64,000 bases of DNA, taken from NCBI RefSeq assembly GCF_003313245.1, contig NZ_QJSD01000008.1, positions 62,001 to 126,000 of the forward strand, in the 5' to 3' direction. The position numbers and the translations under genes are program-made. Of the stretch, positions 33,373-42,617 are shown piece by piece. The notes beneath the pieces are model-generated. The model was not told where the DNA came from. It searched no databases and saw nothing but the letters and a program-made list of their open reading frames with translations. This DNA is from Primorskyibacter marinus. GTDB lineage: Bacteria; Pseudomonadota; Alphaproteobacteria; Rhodobacterales; Rhodobacteraceae. Within the stretch, counting starts at the first letter, position 1; every line of letters begins with the position of its first letter.

Positions 33373-35068
33373 TCGCCGCGAATATGTGGCCTCTTACGGG
33401 CCGACCACAGGCGACCGCATCCGACTGGCCGACACATGCCTGACCATCGAGGTTGAAGAGGACCGATCCGGCGGCGGCGACGAATCCGTTTTCGGCGGCG
33501 GCAAGTCGATCCGCGAATCCATGGGCCAATCCTCGCATACCCGCGCCGAAGGCACGCCCGATCTTGTGATTACCGGTGCGGTCATTCTGGACCATTGGGG
33601 GATCATCAAGGCCGATATCGGCATTCGCGACGGGCGCATCGTGGGCATCGGCAAATCCGGCAACCCCGACACGATGGACGGCATCGACCCGGCGCTGGTC
33701 ATCGGCCCCTCGACCGAAGTGATGGCCGGTAACGGGCTGATCGCCACGGCGGGTGCCATCGACACCCATGTGCATTTCGTCGGGCCCCAGATGCTGCAAC
33801 TGGCGCTGGCATCGGGCGTCACCACCGTCACCGGCGGCGGCACCGGCCCGACCGAAGGCTCCAAGGCCACGCTGGCCACGCCCGGTGCGTGGTGGATGGA
33901 GCGGATGCTGGAAGGCTTCGACCCCTGGCCGGTCAACGTGCTGTTCCTGGGCCGCGGCAACACCATGTCCAAAGAGGCGATGTGGGAGCAGCTGCGCGGC
34001 GGCGTCGGCGGCTTCAAAGTGCATGAGGATTGGGGCGCAACCCCCGCCGCCATCGACGCCTGCCTGTCCGTGGCCGAAGAATCCGGCGTTCAGGTGGCGA
34101 TCCACTCGGACACGCTGAACGAGGCGGGGTTCAAGGAGGATCTGCTGAAGGCCGTCGCAGGCCGCACCTTCCACGCCTTCCATACCGAAGGGGCAGGGGG
34201 CGGACACGCGCCCGATATCATCTCCATCGCGGGTGAACGCAACGTGCTGCCCGCCTCGACCAACCCGACGCGGCCCTTCACGAAAAACACCGTGGCAGAG
34301 CATCTGGACATGGTGATGGTGGCCCATCATCTGAACCCGCAGGTGCCCAACGATCTGGCCTTTGCCGAAAGCCGGGTGCGCGCGGGCACCATCGCCGCCG
34401 AGGATATTCTTCAGGACATGGGTGCGATTTCGATCATGTCATCGGACGCGCAGGCGATGGGCCGGATCGGTGAAACGGTCATGCGCACATGGCAGACCGC
34501 GCACCAGATGAAGAAGCTGCGCGGCTCCGCCGCCGGCGACGACCGTGCCGACAATCACCGCGCGCGGCGCTATGTGGCCAAATATACGATCTGCCCCGCC
34601 GTGGCGCATGGGATGGAACGCGAAATCGGCTCCATCGAGGTCGGCAAAAAAGCCGATATCGTGATGTGGCAGCCGGCGCTGTTCGGGGTGCGCCCGCATA
34701 CGGTGTTTACCGGCGGCATGGTAGCGACGGCGGCATTGGGCGATCCAAACGCGTCTATCCCGACACCGCAGCCGGTGATGGAGCGGACCGGGTATAACGT
34801 GAACAGCCCCGCCTCTGGCGCGACCTCGCTGGCATTCGTGTCGCAGGCCGCAATCGACGACGGCATCGCCGACCGGATCAACACCAACCGCAAATTCGTC
34901 GCCATTCAAAGCACGCGCGGACGCGGCAAGGAGGACATGCCGGAAAACACCGCCCTGCCGAAGATCGAGGTCGATCCCGACACCTATTCGGTGAAAATCG
35001 ACGGCGAGATCGCCGATCACGAACCGGCCAGCGAAGTGCCGATGGCACAGCGTTACTTCCTGTTCTGA
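33359..35068 (+). CDS. ureC: Urease alpha (catalytic) subunit
   Basis: A 569-residue UreC. All nickel ligands are present in the usual numbering: H137 and H139 (DTHVHF), carbamylated K220 ([10 protein letters not shown]), H249 ([10 protein letters not shown]), H275 ([12 protein letters not shown]) and D363 (SSDAQAMGR). The mobile flap reads [11 protein letters not shown]323 is kept, but the flap cysteine normally at 322 is alanine, and the usual SDSQ is SDAQ. The ATG at 33359 overlaps the end of ureB. The gene is followed after one base by ureF. ureE is not in the cluster. Confidence 0.97.
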   Translation: MQKVDRREYVASYGPTTGDRIRLADTCLTIEVEEDRSGGGDESVFGGGKSIRESMGQSSHTRAEGTPDLVITGAVILDHWGIIKADIGIRDGRIVGIGKSGNPDTMDGIDPALVIGPSTEVMAGNGLIATAGAIDTHVHFVGPQMLQLALASGVTTVTGGGTGPTEGSKATLATPGAWWMERMLEGFDPWPVNVLFLGRGNTMSKEAMWEQLRGGVGGFKVHEDWGATPAAIDACLSVAEESGVQVAIHSDTLNEAGFKEDLLKAVAGRTFHAFHTEGAGGGHAPDIISIAGERNVLPASTNPTRPFTKNTVAEHLDMVMVAHHLNPQVPNDLAFAESRVRAGTIAAEDILQDMGAISIMSSDAQAMGRIGETVMRTWQTAHQMKKLRGSAAGDDRADNHRARRYVAKYTICPAVAHGMEREIGSIEVGKKADIVMWQPALFGVRPHTVFTGGMVATAALGDPNASIPTPQPVMERTGYNVNSPASGATSLAFVSQAAIDDGIADRINTNRKFVAIQSTRGRGKEDMPENTALPKIEVDPDTYSVKIDGEIADHEPASEVPMAQRYFLF

Positions 35069-35069
35069 G

Positions 35070-35756
35070 ATGGAAATCGCCGGTATGGAAAGGCAAGCAG
35101 CCCTGCTCTTGCTGGCGGATGGTCGTCTGCCAGCAGGCGGCTATGCTCATTCCGGCGGGCTGGAACCCGCCGTCACGGCGGGGCGCGTCGCCGATATGGC
35201 GGGGCTTGAGAAATTCCTGATTGGCCGCGCTGAAACGGCCGGGTTGATTGCGTCCGCTTTTGCGGCGGCGGCTTGCGCGCGGGCGGCCGCCGATGATCTC
35301 AGCGATCTGGAAACACTGGCGGTGGAGCTTGACGCGCGTACGCCATCGCCCGAATTGCGCAAGGTCTCGCGCGATCTGGGGCGGCAATTGCGCCGCGCCA
35401 TGAGCAGTATCCATCCGCATCCGCTTTTTGCTGCTCTGGGAGACGCGCCGCATCAGCCCATCGTGATGGGTGTCGCGGCGGCGGTTCTGGGTCTTGGCCC
35501 GCGCGATGCCGCGCTCGCGATCCTGCATGAGAACAATTCCGGCGCGGCGGCGTCGGCGGCCAAGCTGATGCGCGTCGATCCGTTCGATGTGCATGCCATC
35601 CTTGCCCGGATGACAACACGGCTGGATGCGCTGGCGGGGCAGGCTGCGGTGGCTGCGGAAGGCGCGCCCGGTGATCTGCCGTCGCCCGGCGCACCCCTGT
35701 CCGACATTGCCGCCGAGCATCACAGGAGGCGGGATGTACGACTCTTCGCGTCATAA
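35070..35756 (+). CDS. ureF: Urease accessory protein UreF
   Basis: A 228-residue UreF. Family traits: LLLLADGRLPAGGYAHSGGLEPAV at the N-terminus, the helix-rich middle, and HPLFAALGDAPHQPIVMGVAA, FDVHAILARM near the end. UreF binds UreD and gates nickel transfer into apo-urease with UreG. Its start lies next to the ureC stop and its end overlaps ureD by 23 bases. Confidence 0.9.
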   Translation: MEIAGMERQAALLLLADGRLPAGGYAHSGGLEPAVTAGRVADMAGLEKFLIGRAETAGLIASAFAAAACARAAADDLSDLETLAVELDARTPSPELRKVSRDLGRQLRRAMSSIHPHPLFAALGDAPHQPIVMGVAAAVLGLGPRDAALAILHENNSGAAASAAKLMRVDPFDVHAILARMTTRLDALAGQAAVAAEGAPGDLPSPGAPLSDIAAEHHRRRDVRLFAS

Positions 35757-36564
35757 CCCGGCCCACGGCCCCATCGGTGCGATGTCCGCGCGCGCGGTGC
35801 TGTCCAGCGAGCTTGGCCCGAAAGGCAGCAGCCGTATCGGCACGCTGCGATCCGACGGGTCTTTGGTCCTTCGCAAGAGCAATCCCAAGGGGCCCGAACC
35901 GCTGGCCCGGCGGCGGCCCGACGTTGCCCGCGTCGCGCTCGCGGCAGGAACGGCGGGACCACTGGGCGGGGACGATTATGCGCTCGACATTCTGGTTGGG
36001 GCCGGCAGCACACTGGTGCTGCAAGAGGTCTCGGCCATGCTGGTGCTGCCAGGACTGGGGGGCGCGGGGTCGCATATGGCAATCAGCGTGACCGTGGAGG
36101 CGGGCGCAACCTTCGTCTGGCTGGCCGAGCCGATCATCGCGGCGCATCGCTGCAACCACCGTCACGATGTGCGGATCGCCCTTGCCCCCGATGCCCGGAT
36201 GTTCCTGCGCGAGGAGATGCTTTTGGGCCGGCATGGCGAAGCAGCCGGCGATTTCGCAAGTCGGCTGCGCATCACGCGGGGCGGGGCTGCCCTTTACGAC
36301 CAGCAGATTGATTTCGGGCCCGCGAGCGATGGTTGGGGCGGCGCGGCCGTGCTGGGACAGAACCGCGCGGTCGGCTCGGTGATCGCGGTCGATCCCGACT
36401 GGACCGACGCAGTGCCTGCGGCATTGCCGTATGACGAGACCGCCGCGCTGACACCGCTGGCCGGGCCGGGCGTCGCCATCGGCGCGGTCGCACCCGACAG
36501 CCTGTCGTTGCGTCGCCTGCTGATCCGCGGTGTGAATGAACTCGCCCCCCCCTGGGCCACCTGA
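35734..36564 (+). CDS. ureD: Urease accessory protein UreD (UreH)
   Basis: A 276-residue Ure[57 protein letters not shown]. UreD forms the channel-containing platform that joins UreF/UreG to apo-urease. ATG 35734 has CAGGAGGCGGG directly upstream and lies within the ureF coding end. Here ureD follows ureF rather than opening the operon as in many bacteria. Confidence 0.88.
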   Translation: MYDSSRHNPAHGPIGAMSARAVLSSELGPKGSSRIGTLRSDGSLVLRKSNPKGPEPLARRRPDVARVALAAGTAGPLGGDDYALDILVGAGSTLVLQEVSAMLVLPGLGGAGSHMAISVTVEAGATFVWLAEPIIAAHRCNHRHDVRIALAPDARMFLREEMLLGRHGEAAGDFASRLRITRGGAALYDQQIDFGPASDGWGGAAVLGQNRAVGSVIAVDPDWTDAVPAALPYDETAALTPLAGPGVAIGAVAPDSLSLRRLLIRGVNELAPPWAT

Positions 36565-36577
36565 AGGAGACCAACCC

Positions 36578-37297
36578 ATGCATGACGAGACCCCAACAGC
36601 CCCGCAAACCCGTGCCCTGCGCCTTGGCGTTGCCGGTCCCGTGGGCACCGGCAAAAGCTCGGTGATCGCGACGATCTGCCGACATCTGCGTGACGACTTC
36701 GCCCTCGGGGTCATCACCAACGACATCTATACCGACGAGGACGCCCGGTTCCTGAAATCCGAAGGCGTGCTGCCCGAAGAGCGCATCCGCGCCGTTGAGA
36801 CCGGTTCGTGTCCGCATACCGCGATCCGCGACGATGTGACGATGAACCTGATGGCAGTCGAGGATATGGAACGCGATTTCGCGTCGCTCGACATCGTTCT
36901 CGTGGAAAGCGGCGGTGATAACCTGACCGCGACATTCTCGCCCGCGCTGGTGGATGCGCAGCTCTTCGTGCTGGACGTGGCCGGTGGCGGTGACGTTGCA
37001 CGCAAGGGTGGTCCGGGGATCAGCGGTGCCGATCTGCTGGTCATCAACAAGATCGATCTGGGGCCGCATGTGGATGTGGATGTCGAACAGATGGTCGCCG
37101 ACGCCGAAAAGGCCCGTGACGGTGGGCCGGTCCTTGCGCTGTCGCGGAAACATCCCGATACGGTGGAAAAACTATGCGATTGGGTACGCGAGATGCACAA
37201 GACCTATGCGGGCGGCGGCCACATACCAGTCGATCCCGGCCCGATGGCCCCGCACCATCACGCGCATGACGATGGTCATACCCATAGCCACGATTAA
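36578..37297 (+). CDS. ureG: Urease accessory GTPase UreG with C-terminal His-rich tail
   Basis: A 239-residue SIMIBI GTPase: P-loop [25 protein letters not shown], nickel-site CPH in [20 protein letters not shown], and guanine motif NKIDL. UreG delivers nickel to urease with GTP hydrolysis. The last 17 residues, [17 protein letters not shown], contain six histidines; most UreG proteins lack this or carry it at the N-terminus. As the metallochaperone UreE is missing, the tail may hold nickel. GAAGGAGACC precedes the start. Confidence 0.95.
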   Translation: MHDETPTAPQTRALRLGVAGPVGTGKSSVIATICRHLRDDFALGVITNDIYTDEDARFLKSEGVLPEERIRAVETGSCPHTAIRDDVTMNLMAVEDMERDFASLDIVLVESGGDNLTATFSPALVDAQLFVLDVAGGGDVARKGGPGISGADLLVINKIDLGPHVDVDVEQMVADAEKARDGGPVLALSRKHPDTVEKLCDWVREMHKTYAGGGHIPVDPGPMAPHHHAHDDGHTHSHD

Positions 37298-37444
37298 CGG
37301 CCAGGATCAGACGGACGAACTGGCTGCAATTTGAAAGGTGCCGAAACCGAGGCCCGGTCTTGTCGCGGCGATGAAAGACGGGCGGTCGGCACCAGGCCGA
37401 TGCAGGCGCATTGAGCCGAACCATTTTCCGAATTTCGCGACAAG

Positions 37445-37488
37445 CCCTACGGGACATCGCCTGCGGGGAATTGTTCCGTCCCGTAGGG
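37445..37488. terminator. Inverted repeat between convergent ureG and catalase genes
   Basis: CCCTACGGGAC (37445-37455) and GTCCCGTAGGG (37478-37488) are perfect 11-base arms around a 22-base loop. Its site between convergent genes suggests a bidirectional terminator, although no clear T run follows. Confidence 0.5.
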
Positions 37489-37502
37489 TGGTAGCGCCGC
37501 CC

Positions 37503-38963
37503 TCAGCCTTCTGCGACCCCTTTTTCGATCCTTTCGCCCAGCGTCTCGTCGACATTGCGCCAATAATCGAACGCGCGTTTCAGCACCTTTTCGGATACGC
37601 CGCCCTTGAGGTGGCCGACGATATTGCTGACCAGCCGGTCGCGGGCTGCATCATCCAGCACATCGCGCACCAGGGTGCCGGCCTGCCCCCAATCGTCGTC
37701 ATCCTCGCGCAGGGTATAGGCTTGGCGAACCATGTCGCCATCGGCATACCACAGTCCGGCATCGTCGGTGAGCGAGGGATCAGCGGCCGGTCCGCCGTAG
37801 GAATTGGGCGCATAAACCGGATCCGAGACGTTCTCGACCCGCATCGCGCCATCCTTGCTATAGCTGTGGACGGGCGATTTGGGCCGGTTGACCGGGATCT
37901 GCTTGTAATTCGCGCCCAACCGCGCGCGATGCGCGTCCGAATAGGAAAAGCCGCGCCCCAGCAGCATCTTGTCGGGGCTCAGGCCGATGCCGCGCACCAG
38001 GTTGCTGGGCTCGAACGCCGCCTGCTCGATTTCGGTGTGGAAATCGGTCGGGTTGCGGTCCAGCACCAGCTTGCCCACCTCGATCAGCGGGTAATCGGCA
38101 TGGGGCCAGACCTTGGTCAGGTCGAACGGGTTGAAGCGATAGGTCCGCGCATCCTCGAAAGGCATGATCTGCATCTTCAGGGTCCAGCTGGGATAATCCC
38201 CGTCGCGGATCGAATTGAACAGGTCGCGGCGATGGTAATCGCCGTCGGTGCCGGCCAGGCGGTCGGCCTCTTCCTGGGTCAAGAAATCGTTGCCCTGGTC
38301 GGTCTTGAAGTGGTATTTCACCCAGAACTTCTCGCCCTCGGCATTCACCCACATGTAGGTATGGCTGGAAAAGCCGTCCATGTGCCGCCAGGTCTTGGGA
38401 ATGCCGCGATCGCCCATCAGCCAGGTGACCTGATGCGCCGATTCCGGCGAGAGCGTCCAGAAATCCCACTGCATGTCGTGGTCGCGCAGGCCCGAGTCGG
38501 CGCGGCGCTTCTGCGAACGGATGAAGTGCTGGAATTTCATCGGATCGCGCAGGAAAAAGATCGGCGTGTTGTTGCCGACCATGTCGTAATTGCCCTCGCT
38601 GGTGTAGAATTTCAGCGAAAAGCCGCGCGGATCTCGCCAGGTGTCGGGGCTGCCCTGTTCGCCGGCGACGGTTGAAAACCGGATCAACGTATCGGTCTTC
38701 GTGCCAGGCTGAAACAAGGCGGCCTTGGTATATTTGCTGACATCCTGCGTCACTTCGAAATGGCCGAACGCGCCTGCCCCCTTGGCATGTGGCTGGCGTT
38801 CGGGGATACGCTCGCGGTTGAACTGCGCCATCTGCTCGATCAGGTAGTGGTCGTGCAAAACGATCGGGCCATCGGCACCGATGGTGAGCGAATGTTCGTC
38901 ACTAGCGACCGGAATGCCCGCATCGGTCGTGGTGGGTTTTTTGGCGTCGTCGGTCATGGTCAT
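37503..38963 (-). CDS. katA: Monofunctional haem catalase
   Basis: A 486-residue clade-3 (small-subunit) catalase that decomposes H2O2 in the cytoplasm. The active-site histidine is in [15 protein letters not shown], the [20 protein letters not shown] signature follows, the distal Asn lies in [14 protein letters not shown], and the haem-ligand tyrosine region reads [16 protein letters not shown]. Length is normal. The start at 38961-38963 overlaps GGAGATATGACC. It converges on ureG and stands alone. Confidence 0.95.
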   Translation of the reverse strand: MTMTDDAKKPTTTDAGIPVASDEHSLTIGADGPIVLHDHYLIEQMAQFNRERIPERQPHAKGAGAFGHFEVTQDVSKYTKAALFQPGTKTDTLIRFSTVAGEQGSPDTWRDPRGFSLKFYTSEGNYDMVGNNTPIFFLRDPMKFQHFIRSQKRRADSGLRDHDMQWDFWTLSPESAHQVTWLMGDRGIPKTWRHMDGFSSHTYMWVNAEGEKFWVKYHFKTDQGNDFLTQEEADRLAGTDGDYHRRDLFNSIRDGDYPSWTLKMQIMPFEDARTYRFNPFDLTKVWPHADYPLIEVGKLVLDRNPTDFHTEIEQAAFEPSNLVRGIGLSPDKMLLGRGFSYSDAHRARLGANYKQIPVNRPKSPVHSYSKDGAMRVENVSDPVYAPNSYGGPAADPSLTDDAGLWYADGDMVRQAYTLREDDDDWGQAGTLVRDVLDDAARDRLVSNIVGHLKGGVSEKVLKRAFDYWRNVDETLGERIEKGVAEG

Positions 38964-39496
38964 ATCTCCTCACGCTGCTACGGTACACCGAATCTCCGAC
39001 AAGCGTAGCAGGAATCAGGCGCCTTTTGTGGGCGCTCCTGATTCAGCGGCAATAAGAAGCAACAGCCAACAGCGGGAGCGTCAGCGCGAGAGGCAACCAT
39101 GACCGGCGGCGGACATGATGAGCACGCAAATCGGCATTCCGTTTGGCGACTGGATGGGCCGCTCGGTTTTTTGGCTGGCGGCAGTTTGCGTTGGCAACGT
39201 CGGTGGTCTGGATCTGTCGCCTTTTCTTCACGCGCGGCCGGGCGGCGGTAGTGAACCGTGCGCCCATGAGGTTTGGTGGCATTACATGCAATACTGGCTG
39301 CAACAGTATCGTCCTTCACCGCAACAAATCGACACTCCATATCGGACGTAGGCAAACACGAAGACCCCGGAGGCACAGGATAGATGCCCAGCTAGTTTGA
39401 AGGCGGAGCTGACGCGCTGCGGAACATCAAGGGGCGCACTGGCGTTTGTCTCCAACACCCAACCCGTCGCCACCTTGACCCAAGAGGAGAACGATA
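38964..39496. other. Intergenic region between catalase and wrbA
   Basis: About 530 bases containing the divergent promoters of katA and wrbA. Small frames on both strands (for example 39115-39351) lack ribosome-binding sites and family features. No palindrome of an OxyR or other known type stood out. Confidence 0.5.
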
Positions 39497-40087
39497 ATGT
39501 CTGTCAAACTTGCCATAATCTACTATTCCACCTACGGCACCAATCATCAGATGGCCTCCATCGCGGCCGAAGCAGCAAAGGCCGCAGGCGCGGAGGTGCG
39601 CCTGCTGAAAGCGCCGGAAACCGCACCCAAAGACGTTGTCGCCGGGCAGGACGCTTGGAAAGCACAGGCCGAAAAGACAGCAGATATCCCTCAGGCAACC
39701 GTCGAAGACATGGAATGGGCGAATGCCTATCTCATCTCCGCCCCCACCCGATTTGGCGTCATGGCCAGTCAGATGCGCGCCTTCATCGACACGCTGGGCG
39801 GCATCTGGAGCAAGGGCGGTTTGGCGAACAAGCCGGTCTCGGCGATGACATCCGCGCAGAACGCGCATGGCGGGCAGGAAACGACGCTGATGTCTTTTTA
39901 TGCCACGGTCATGCATTGGGGCGGGATCGTCGTGGCACCCGGCTATACCGACGAGGTGATCTACAAGACCGGCGGCAACCCCTATGGCTACAGCCACAAT
40001 GCGGGCGAGGATTTCTCGGACGAGGCCAAAACCGCCATCGGCCATCAAGCGCGGCGTGTGGTCGAGATTGCGGGCAAGCTGGCCTGA
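39497..40087 (+). CDS. wrbA: NAD(P)H:quinone oxidoreductase, WrbA type
   Basis: A 196-residue flavodoxin-like protein. FMN phosphate loop [12 protein letters not shown], then [24 protein letters not shown] and the C-terminal GGNPYGYSH motif are diagnostic of WrbA, which reduces quinones by two electrons and limits oxidative stress. AAGAGGAGAACG precedes the ATG. Beyond its stop a further ribosome-binding site and start appear (40136) but the frame ends after nine codons, just before an IS30 relic. Confidence 0.95.
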   Translation: MSVKLAIIYYSTYGTNHQMASIAAEAAKAAGAEVRLLKAPETAPKDVVAGQDAWKAQAEKTADIPQATVEDMEWANAYLISAPTRFGVMASQMRAFIDTLGGIWSKGGLANKPVSAMTSAQNAHGGQETTLMSFYATVMHWGGIVVAPGYTDEVIYKTGGNPYGYSHNAGEDFSDEAKTAIGHQARRVVEIAGKLA

Positions 40088-40104
40088 GGTTTTGACCGCC
40101 GCAA

Positions 40105-40365
40105 TCAAACCCGCATTTTCTGAAAGGATGAGCACATGATGGATGTCACGTCGATGGACCCCTGAACTGAGCTATGCGCCATGCCCCGACCCCGTCCAAG
40201 GGACGCCGAAGGCGTAAACGCCATCGAAACCCTGATCGTGCCGCGCCCTGTCGATCTGGGGCGCTTGAGAACACGCGCCATCTCTCTGACAGGCACCTTT
40301 GCGTGCCACCAGGTCTCGATCTTGCGGCGTTCTCGCAGTGATAGTTGCGTGTAAACCATTCCCAT
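40105..40365 (-). pseudogene. 5' remnant of an IS30-family transposase
   Basis: The frame opens MGMVYTQLSLRERRKIETWW, then HAKVPVREMARVLKRPRST, the N-terminal helix-turn-helix of IS30 transposases, and degenerates after about 45 residues. The DDE catalytic domain is absent. I see no matching inverted ends around it, so this is a dead fragment. Confidence 0.75.
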
Positions 40366-40788
40366 GCCATGATCTCCTATTAGATAACTCATTGTTTTCT
40401 AATAGGAGTCGCACTTCAGGGTAGCGCGCTCCCCAGCGATAAAAATGTACCGATAATAGGAGTTATGGTAATATGTGGCGTCAATTGCCACCACCGATCT
40501 CGCTTCTTCTTGCCTCGGATTGCCAGCCACGTTTTCATCAAGCTTGGCTTCGAACGGGCGCAAAAGGTTGGTGCCTTGGCCTGAAAGCCAGAGATTTCAC
40601 CCCAAGACTGATCCGGTCTGCTAATTGATGGCCATAAGGCGCATGATCGGACCGCCTTTCCGACTGTTTCTATCAACTTTTAGCTTGACCCATCTAACTC
40701 GGCTGATAAACGATCAGACTGTCCAGCCAGTGCGCAGCCGAAACAAGCGCCAGCCAGCATCGCATGAAAATTCTGACTGGAGGGTGCC
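40366..40788. other. Region upstream of the IS30 remnant
   Basis: About 420 bases, AT-richer than its surroundings, with no supported gene. It contains the inverted repeat 40374-40408 and another AATAGGAGT at 40454-40462. It is probably part of the former insertion or its scar plus the promoter of the exbBD-tonB operon. Confidence 0.5.
40374..40408. repeat. Inverted repeat beside the IS30 remnant
   Basis: CTCCTATTAGA (40374-40384) and TCTAATAGGAG (40398-40408) are perfect 11-base arms with a 14-base spacer, nine bases upstream of the transposase start. AATAGGAGT recurs at 40454-40462. It may be a transposase-gene regulatory hairpin or an end-like structure. Confidence 0.6.
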
Positions 40789-41211
40789 ATGGCTTTGCGC
40801 GCATCAACTCTCGCCCTTGCCTGCCTTTGCGCGTCGCCGCTCGCGGCGCAGGAAGACGCGGCAGGCAAGCTGACCATCGAGCTGAACTCGGTCGAGCCCG
40901 AGCAAGACAATTGCCGCATGAGTTTTGTCATACTGAATGGCCATGACGACGATATCAAATCCGCTGTGTTCGAGGCGGTGCTTTTTGACATCGACGGCCG
41001 TGTTGATCGCCTGACGCTATTCGATTTCGGTGCCCTGCCTGCAAGTCGTCCACGGGTGCGCCAATTCGTTGTGCCACAGCTTGCGTGTGACCAACTGGCG
41101 CGGGTTTTGATAAACGGTGCGCAGACCTGCGAAACGGATGTGGCGCGCAAGGACCTCTGCACGAAGCAGCTGGATCTGAAGTCCCGGATTGAGATCGAGG
41201 TGGTCGGATGA
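40789..41211 (+). CDS. Secreted protein of the exb-tonB operon
   Basis: A 140-residue protein with a signal peptide (MALRASTLALACLCASPLAAQ, cut near residue 20). The rest is beta-rich with conserved-looking NCRMSFVILNG, VFEAVLFDIDGRVDRL and five cysteines (two in QLACDQL...QTCET). It is presumably periplasmic. Its stop overlaps exbB, so it is part of the TonB energising operon; similar small proteins occur there in Rhodobacteraceae, with no known function. Confidence 0.75.
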   Translation: MALRASTLALACLCASPLAAQEDAAGKLTIELNSVEPEQDNCRMSFVILNGHDDDIKSAVFEAVLFDIDGRVDRLTLFDFGALPASRPRVRQFVVPQLACDQLARVLINGAQTCETDVARKDLCTKQLDLKSRIEIEVVG

Positions 41212-41864
41212 TGCAATCGCTGGTCGAGGCCATTCAGCGGATCGCCGATCTGGGCGGGCCTGTTGTGCTCTTGCTTTGTGCATTGTCCATCGTCGTAACG
41301 ACAGTGGTTCTGTACAAGTTCTGGCAATTTACCACCGCAGGGGTCGGGCGTCACAAGGCGCTTCGCGATGCGGTGGCCGCGTGGGACGCAGGCGACCGTG
41401 CAGGTGCGCGCAGTTACCTGAACCGGTCGCGCAGCTATCTGTGCCCGGTTGTGGACATGGCCATGTCCGGGCAACGCGATGGCGAACGCCTGGAAGCCGA
41501 AGCCGAGATTCGCTTTGCCAAGCTGGAGCGCGGCTTCCGCCTGCTAGACTCTGTGGCGCAGCTTGCGCCGCTTTTGGGACTGTTTGGCACGGTCCTTGGC
41601 ATGATTTCGGCGTTTCAGGCGCTTCAGGACGCGGGCGCGCAGGTCGACCCCTCCATTCTGGCGGGCGGCATATGGGTGGCGCTGCTGACCACCGCAGTCG
41701 GGTTGGCTGTCGCCATGCCCACAGCTTTGATCCTAAGCTGGTTCGAGGCCCGGATGGACGCTGAAAGAGTGCTGGCGGGCAAAGCCCTGCGCACCATCCT
41801 TGCCCCCACGGGCCGCACCGCCGAACTGCAAGATGTGGCCGCTGGTGCCGCCATTCATGCGTAG
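41208..41864 (+). CDS. exbB: ExbB/TolQ-type proton channel protein
   Basis: A 218-residue MotA/TolQ/ExbB protein. A first membrane helix (GGPVVLLLCALSIVVTTVVLY) is followed by a cytoplasmic helical part and two helices with the family core LAPLLGLFGTVLGMISAFQAL and IWVALLTTAVGLAVAMPTALI. With ExbD it uses the proton gradient to drive TonB. ATGA overlaps with the gene before and the following exbD begins in its last codons. Confidence 0.92.
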   Translation: MMQSLVEAIQRIADLGGPVVLLLCALSIVVTTVVLYKFWQFTTAGVGRHKALRDAVAAWDAGDRAGARSYLNRSRSYLCPVVDMAMSGQRDGERLEAEAEIRFAKLERGFRLLDSVAQLAPLLGLFGTVLGMISAFQALQDAGAQVDPSILAGGIWVALLTTAVGLAVAMPTALILSWFEARMDAERVLAGKALRTILAPTGRTAELQDVAAGAAIHA

Positions 41865-42231
41865 ACATACCCGCCGCAGACGTTTGTCGATGACATCGCT
41901 GATCGATGTCATCTTCTTGCTGCTGCTGTTTTTCATGCTCAGTTCAACATTCACCCGGTTTTCCGAAGTCGAGCTGGCCGCCGGGGGTGCAGCGGGCACC
42001 GCAACTGGGTCTGACATCCGTCCCTTCTTCCTGCGCTTGGGCACCGACAGCCTTGACCTCAACGGGCGTGATATTGCTTTCGCCAGCTTGGCCGACGGGT
42101 TCGGCGAAGATGCCGCCCCTGTGGTGTTGGTCTCGATGGTGCCGTCCGTGACGGCGCAACGCCTGACCGACCTTCTGGTTGCTCTTCGGGCCGTTCCGGG
42201 CGCGAAAGTCACCGTTCTGGAGAGATCCTGA
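41857..42231 (+). CDS. exbD: ExbD-type protein, first copy
   Basis: A 124-residue ExbD/TolR protein: basic N-terminus, one helix starting LSMTSLIDVIFLLLLFFMLSS with the essential Asp (SLIDVIF), then a periplasmic domain. ATG 41857 lies in the exbB stop region. It overlaps the next exbD gene by one base (TGATG). Confidence 0.9.
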   Translation: MRRHTRRRRLSMTSLIDVIFLLLLFFMLSSTFTRFSEVELAAGGAAGTATGSDIRPFFLRLGTDSLDLNGRDIAFASLADGFGEDAAPVVLVSMVPSVTAQRLTDLLVALRAVPGAKVTVLERS

Positions 42232-42617
42232 TGCGGCGCCTGAAATCCAATTCCGAACGCGAACCGACCACTGCGCTTATCAACATCGTTTTCCTGATGT
42301 TGATCTTCTTTCTTGTTGCCGGAACGCTTGCGCCATCGCTGGACAAGAACCTGAAGCTGGTCCGCACGAAAGACCTTGACCGGCATGCTCCGGCAGATGC
42401 GCTTGTGGTACATCCGGATGGCCGTTTGTCCGTGCGCGGCATGGACGTCAGCGACGCGGCGTCATATTTCGCAGAACTGGACGAGGACGCCCGCAAGCGG
42501 GTTCGGGTCGTCCCCGATCAAGCCCTGCCCGCCAGCGCGTTGGTGGCCTTGGGTCGAGACCTGCGCAGTGCTGGCGCAGAATCTGTCGTCATCGTGACCG
42601 AGAGGGGGCTGGAATGA
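42231..42617 (+). CDS. exbD: ExbD-type protein, second copy
   Basis: A 128-residue ExbD/TolR protein in which the helix reads PTTALINIVFLMLIFFLVAG. The position of the proton-carrying aspartate is occupied by Asn (LINIVF versus LIDVIF in the first copy). The periplasmic part has ADALVVHPDGRLSVRG. The two copies probably form heteromeric ExbD pairs in which only the first carries the titratable Asp. Confidence 0.9.
   Translation: MRRLKSNSEREPTTALINIVFLMLIFFLVAGTLAPSLDKNLKLVRTKDLDRHAPADALVVHPDGRLSVRGMDVSDAASYFAELDEDARKRVRVVPDQALPASALVALGRDLRSAGAESVVIVTERGLE

Noticed and set aside
33095-34330. Long minus-strand frame inside ureC/ureB
   Set aside because: Antisense shadow of urease genes with no domain or start signal. 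The same holds for the long minus frames at 35299-36726 and 58278-59570 and the plus frame at 53053-54354.
37338-38675. Long plus-strand open frame opposite the catalase gene
   Set aside because: It is the antisense of a highly conserved catalase; it has no ribosome-binding site and its sequence merely mirrors high-GC codons.
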